Positions 62,472-64,000 of a DNA stretch of 64,000 nt are shown here, in pieces (the first letter of the stretch is position 1; the number at the start of each line of letters is the position of its first letter). The stretch spans positions 304,048 through 368,047 of the forward strand of contig NZ_CP061308.1 of assembly GCF_018687935.1 (NCBI RefSeq). The letters run 5' to 3'. Below the pieces are notes generated by a model. That model searched no databases. It had not been told where the DNA came from and saw nothing but the letters and a program-made list of their open reading frames with translations. The position numbers and the translations under genes are program-made. This DNA comes from Polynucleobacter sp. JS-JIR-5-A7. Lineage in GTDB: Bacteria > Pseudomonadota > Gammaproteobacteria > Burkholderiales > Burkholderiaceae.

Positions 62472-64000
62472 TTAAGTTCTTCTGCCAGGCTCTGGCAATG
62501 GCACCATCACTGCTTGACCTGGAGCACTACAACCTTGATCACAACAGCGTCCAGGCTGTTTGTTTTTAGTAATCGCCCGCTCATCATTACTCGTCAGTAC
62601 TCCGCGGTCTAATAAACGTTCGACTAATTCCACTTTATTACCAATGGGATATTGGCGATAGATTTCTTTCTTCATTGCAGCAGGTGATCCACCACCATGC
62701 AAGCTGATAACGGAGTACCAGCCACCTTGATAGGATGCCGTTAAATCTTCAATAAAGCGTGCCACTTCAATGCGCTTATCGTAAGGAACTGCTGGGTTAG
62801 CACGCAAGACTTCTGCCAAGGTAGCAGCAGTCGCTGGATTGTGATCTTCATCGGGTCCAGGTAGTGCTACGATTAATCCACCCGACACCTCATGAGCTAA
62901 GCGATGCATATCGTAAATTTGCGTAGCCAATAGCAGTTTGCCGATGTTGGAGAACACGGGCTCAGGCATAAAGGATTTGCTATGTGGATCTTGAGTACCG
63001 TACACACTGGCAGCAACTCCACAAGCATAAAACCCTTCGGTAATTTTGATGAGCTCAACCATTGGGTCACGCAAATTGGATTTTGTTTCTGGATCAAAAC
63101 CATTGGCTTCGCACATCAAGGCACCAGCACCAATTAAAAGATCTCCAAAGCCTGCTCTCGCCGCAATACAGCTGTGACGATGATGGGTGGCATAGCTATA
63201 AGTTAAGACGCTAGAGTGCTCCCATTCACCTGCATAAAATACCCGCTCCCACGGGACAAATACTTTATCGAAAATCACGACACCAGTAGATTGCCCATAT
63301 TTACTTGAGAACAATGGTTTGCCATGCTCCACTTTATCGCCTGGCCGACCTGCAGGGCGGGCAACGATGGTAATACCTTTCGCGTCTACCGGCACTGCGC
63401 AGCAGATGGCAAAGGCTGCATCCTCTTTGCTCATATTGCGACCTGGCATGACTAAAAACTCATGCATATAAGGCGCACCAGTCACAATGGCTTTTGTTCC
63501 AGAAATCACTACACCTTTGGCATCTTGAGAAACGACGTGAACATAAGTATCTGGGTTTGCTTGTTCGTGAGGTCTGCGAGATCTGTCGCCTTTGGCATCG
63601 GTCATCGCAATGCCAAGAGATAAATCGTTTTGCTGAACATGTGAAAGGTATTCTGCAAATTTTGCGCGATGCTCATTACTTCCGCGAGCATCATCGATAT
63701 GCGCTGACACTTGGCCAATTGCATTTAATGCATCATGCGCTAAATAGCGTTGAGCACAACCAGTTTCTTGGCACAGTACGCGTATCGCTTCTAATTTGTT
63801 CAGCAGATCACCAGAGGATTGATTGATATGCAACATTCGTGGTACTTGCACGCCATTTTGATCTGCCAGCATTATGGGTGCTAAAGCAGGATCGTGCACC
63901 ATATCGTAGGTCACCCCCAAAGCTTGTACGCCTGGCCTTAAAGAGGGCTCATCAGCAACCGACTCAATCAGGCGACCGTCTACATATACTGTGGGCTTTA
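62472..64000 (-). CDS. HpaB-family 4-hydroxyphenylacetate 3-hydroxylase-like protein, 5' end outside window
   Basis: The frame runs on past the window edge: codons before the apparent TTG start at 63920 read VYVDGRLIESVADEPSLRPG, so the N-terminus is missing here. The body is the HpaB flavin monooxygenase/4-hydroxybutyryl-CoA dehydratase family, with HDALNAIGQ, KVFVPWERVFYAGEW and TEGFYACGVAASVYG. The Cys/His set of the dehydratase iron-sulfur cluster is not in the expected spacing, so a hydroxylase-type enzyme is more likely. A C-terminal tail has CCDQGC, an unusual Cys cluster. Confidence 0.8.
   Translation of the reverse strand, partial: KPTVYVDGRLIESVADEPSLRPGVQALGVTYDMVHDPALAPIMLADQNGVQVPRMLHINQSSGDLLNKLEAIRVLCQETGCAQRYLAHDALNAIGQVSAHIDDARGSNEHRAKFAEYLSHVQQNDLSLGIAMTDAKGDRSRRPHEQANPDTYVHVVSQDAKGVVISGTKAIVTGAPYMHEFLVMPGRNMSKEDAAFAICCAVPVDAKGITIVARPAGRPGDKVEHGKPLFSSKYGQSTGVVIFDKVFVPWERVFYAGEWEHSSVLTYSYATHHRHSCIAARAGFGDLLIGAGALMCEANGFDPETKSNLRDPMVELIKITEGFYACGVAASVYGTQDPHSKSFMPEPVFSNIGKLLLATQIYDMHRLAHEVSGGLIVALPGPDEDHNPATAATLAEVLRANPAVPYDKRIEVARFIEDLTASYQGGWYSVISLHGGGSPAAMKKEIYRQYPIGNKVELVERLLDRGVLTSNDERAITKNKQPGRCCDQGCSAPGQAVMVPLPEPGRRT

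Noticed and set aside
62472..64000. Assignment of the HpaB-family gene as 4-hydroxybutyryl-CoA dehydratase
   Set aside because: The Cys and His residues near CQETGC and HHRHSC are not in the spacing expected for that enzyme's iron-sulfur ligands.

Overview
The window looks like a chromosome segment of a small-genome betaproteobacterium, most probably Polynucleobacter or a close relative in the Burkholderiaceae. This is inferred from gene content: Bug-type solute receptors, a CysI-DUF934-CobA sulfite-reduction block, DarP/YjgA, DUF3820, a monomeric NADP isocitrate dehydrogenase, and moderate GC outside the surface-glycan region. No rRNA, tRNA, CRISPR array or insertion sequence was recognised.

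Region 1 (about 225-23295, all + strand) is a surface-glycan locus. It opens with a PglK/MsbA-type ABC flippase. A tightly overlapping operon follows, with a near-complete legionaminic-acid-type nonulosonate set (LegB, LegC, NeuD-like acetyltransferase, LegI, PtmE-like nucleotidyltransferase, LegF, PtmF-like and PtmA-like oxidoreductases, LegG). It also carries a class III aminotransferase, a methyltransferase and an unrecognised 399-residue protein. From about 14.0 to 21.3 kb the DNA becomes extremely AT-rich and encodes glycosyltransferase-like proteins, a polytopic membrane protein, a polysaccharide deacetylase, a NodU-type carbamoyltransferase, a GT2 enzyme and a short phosphoglycosyl transferase. 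A WbpM/FlaA1-like dehydratase closes the locus.

Region 2 (23839-27608) is a compact module: SxtJ-like membrane protein, a 51-residue membrane peptide, a second carbamoyltransferase, and a convergent SGNH-like protein.

Region 3 (27847-34406) holds a ChaA-like cation antiporter, siroheme and sulfite-reduction genes (CbiX, CobA, DUF934, CysI), and an exported serine hydrolase with a strong terminator.

Region 4 (34435-35782) is an HTH regulator plus AbiEii-type nucleotidyltransferase pair. The putative toxin gene has an in-frame stop before its catalytic motif, and a near-perfect palindrome lies over the predicted promoter.

Region 5 (35969-49567) is metabolic and accessory: amidohydrolase plus Bug receptor, PcaD-like hydrolase, HdeD-like protein, TonB receptor, PQQ-type sugar dehydrogenase, dihaem cytochrome c, acyltransferase, DarP, a RelE/HTH toxin-antitoxin pair, GMC oxidoreductase and an EamA transporter.

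Region 6 (49636-53317, - strand) is a probable Fur-controlled operon: outer-membrane beta-barrel, FMN-binding protein, ApbE flavin transferase, four-helix membrane protein and TauE permease, preceded by two Fur-box-like palindromes.

Region 7 (53394-64000) contains DUF3820, an exported nuclease, a lytic transglycosylase, FKBP, a DUF6352-like protein, an MFS transporter, icd behind a structured-looking leader, MsrP, and an HpaB-family flavoprotein cut by the window edge.
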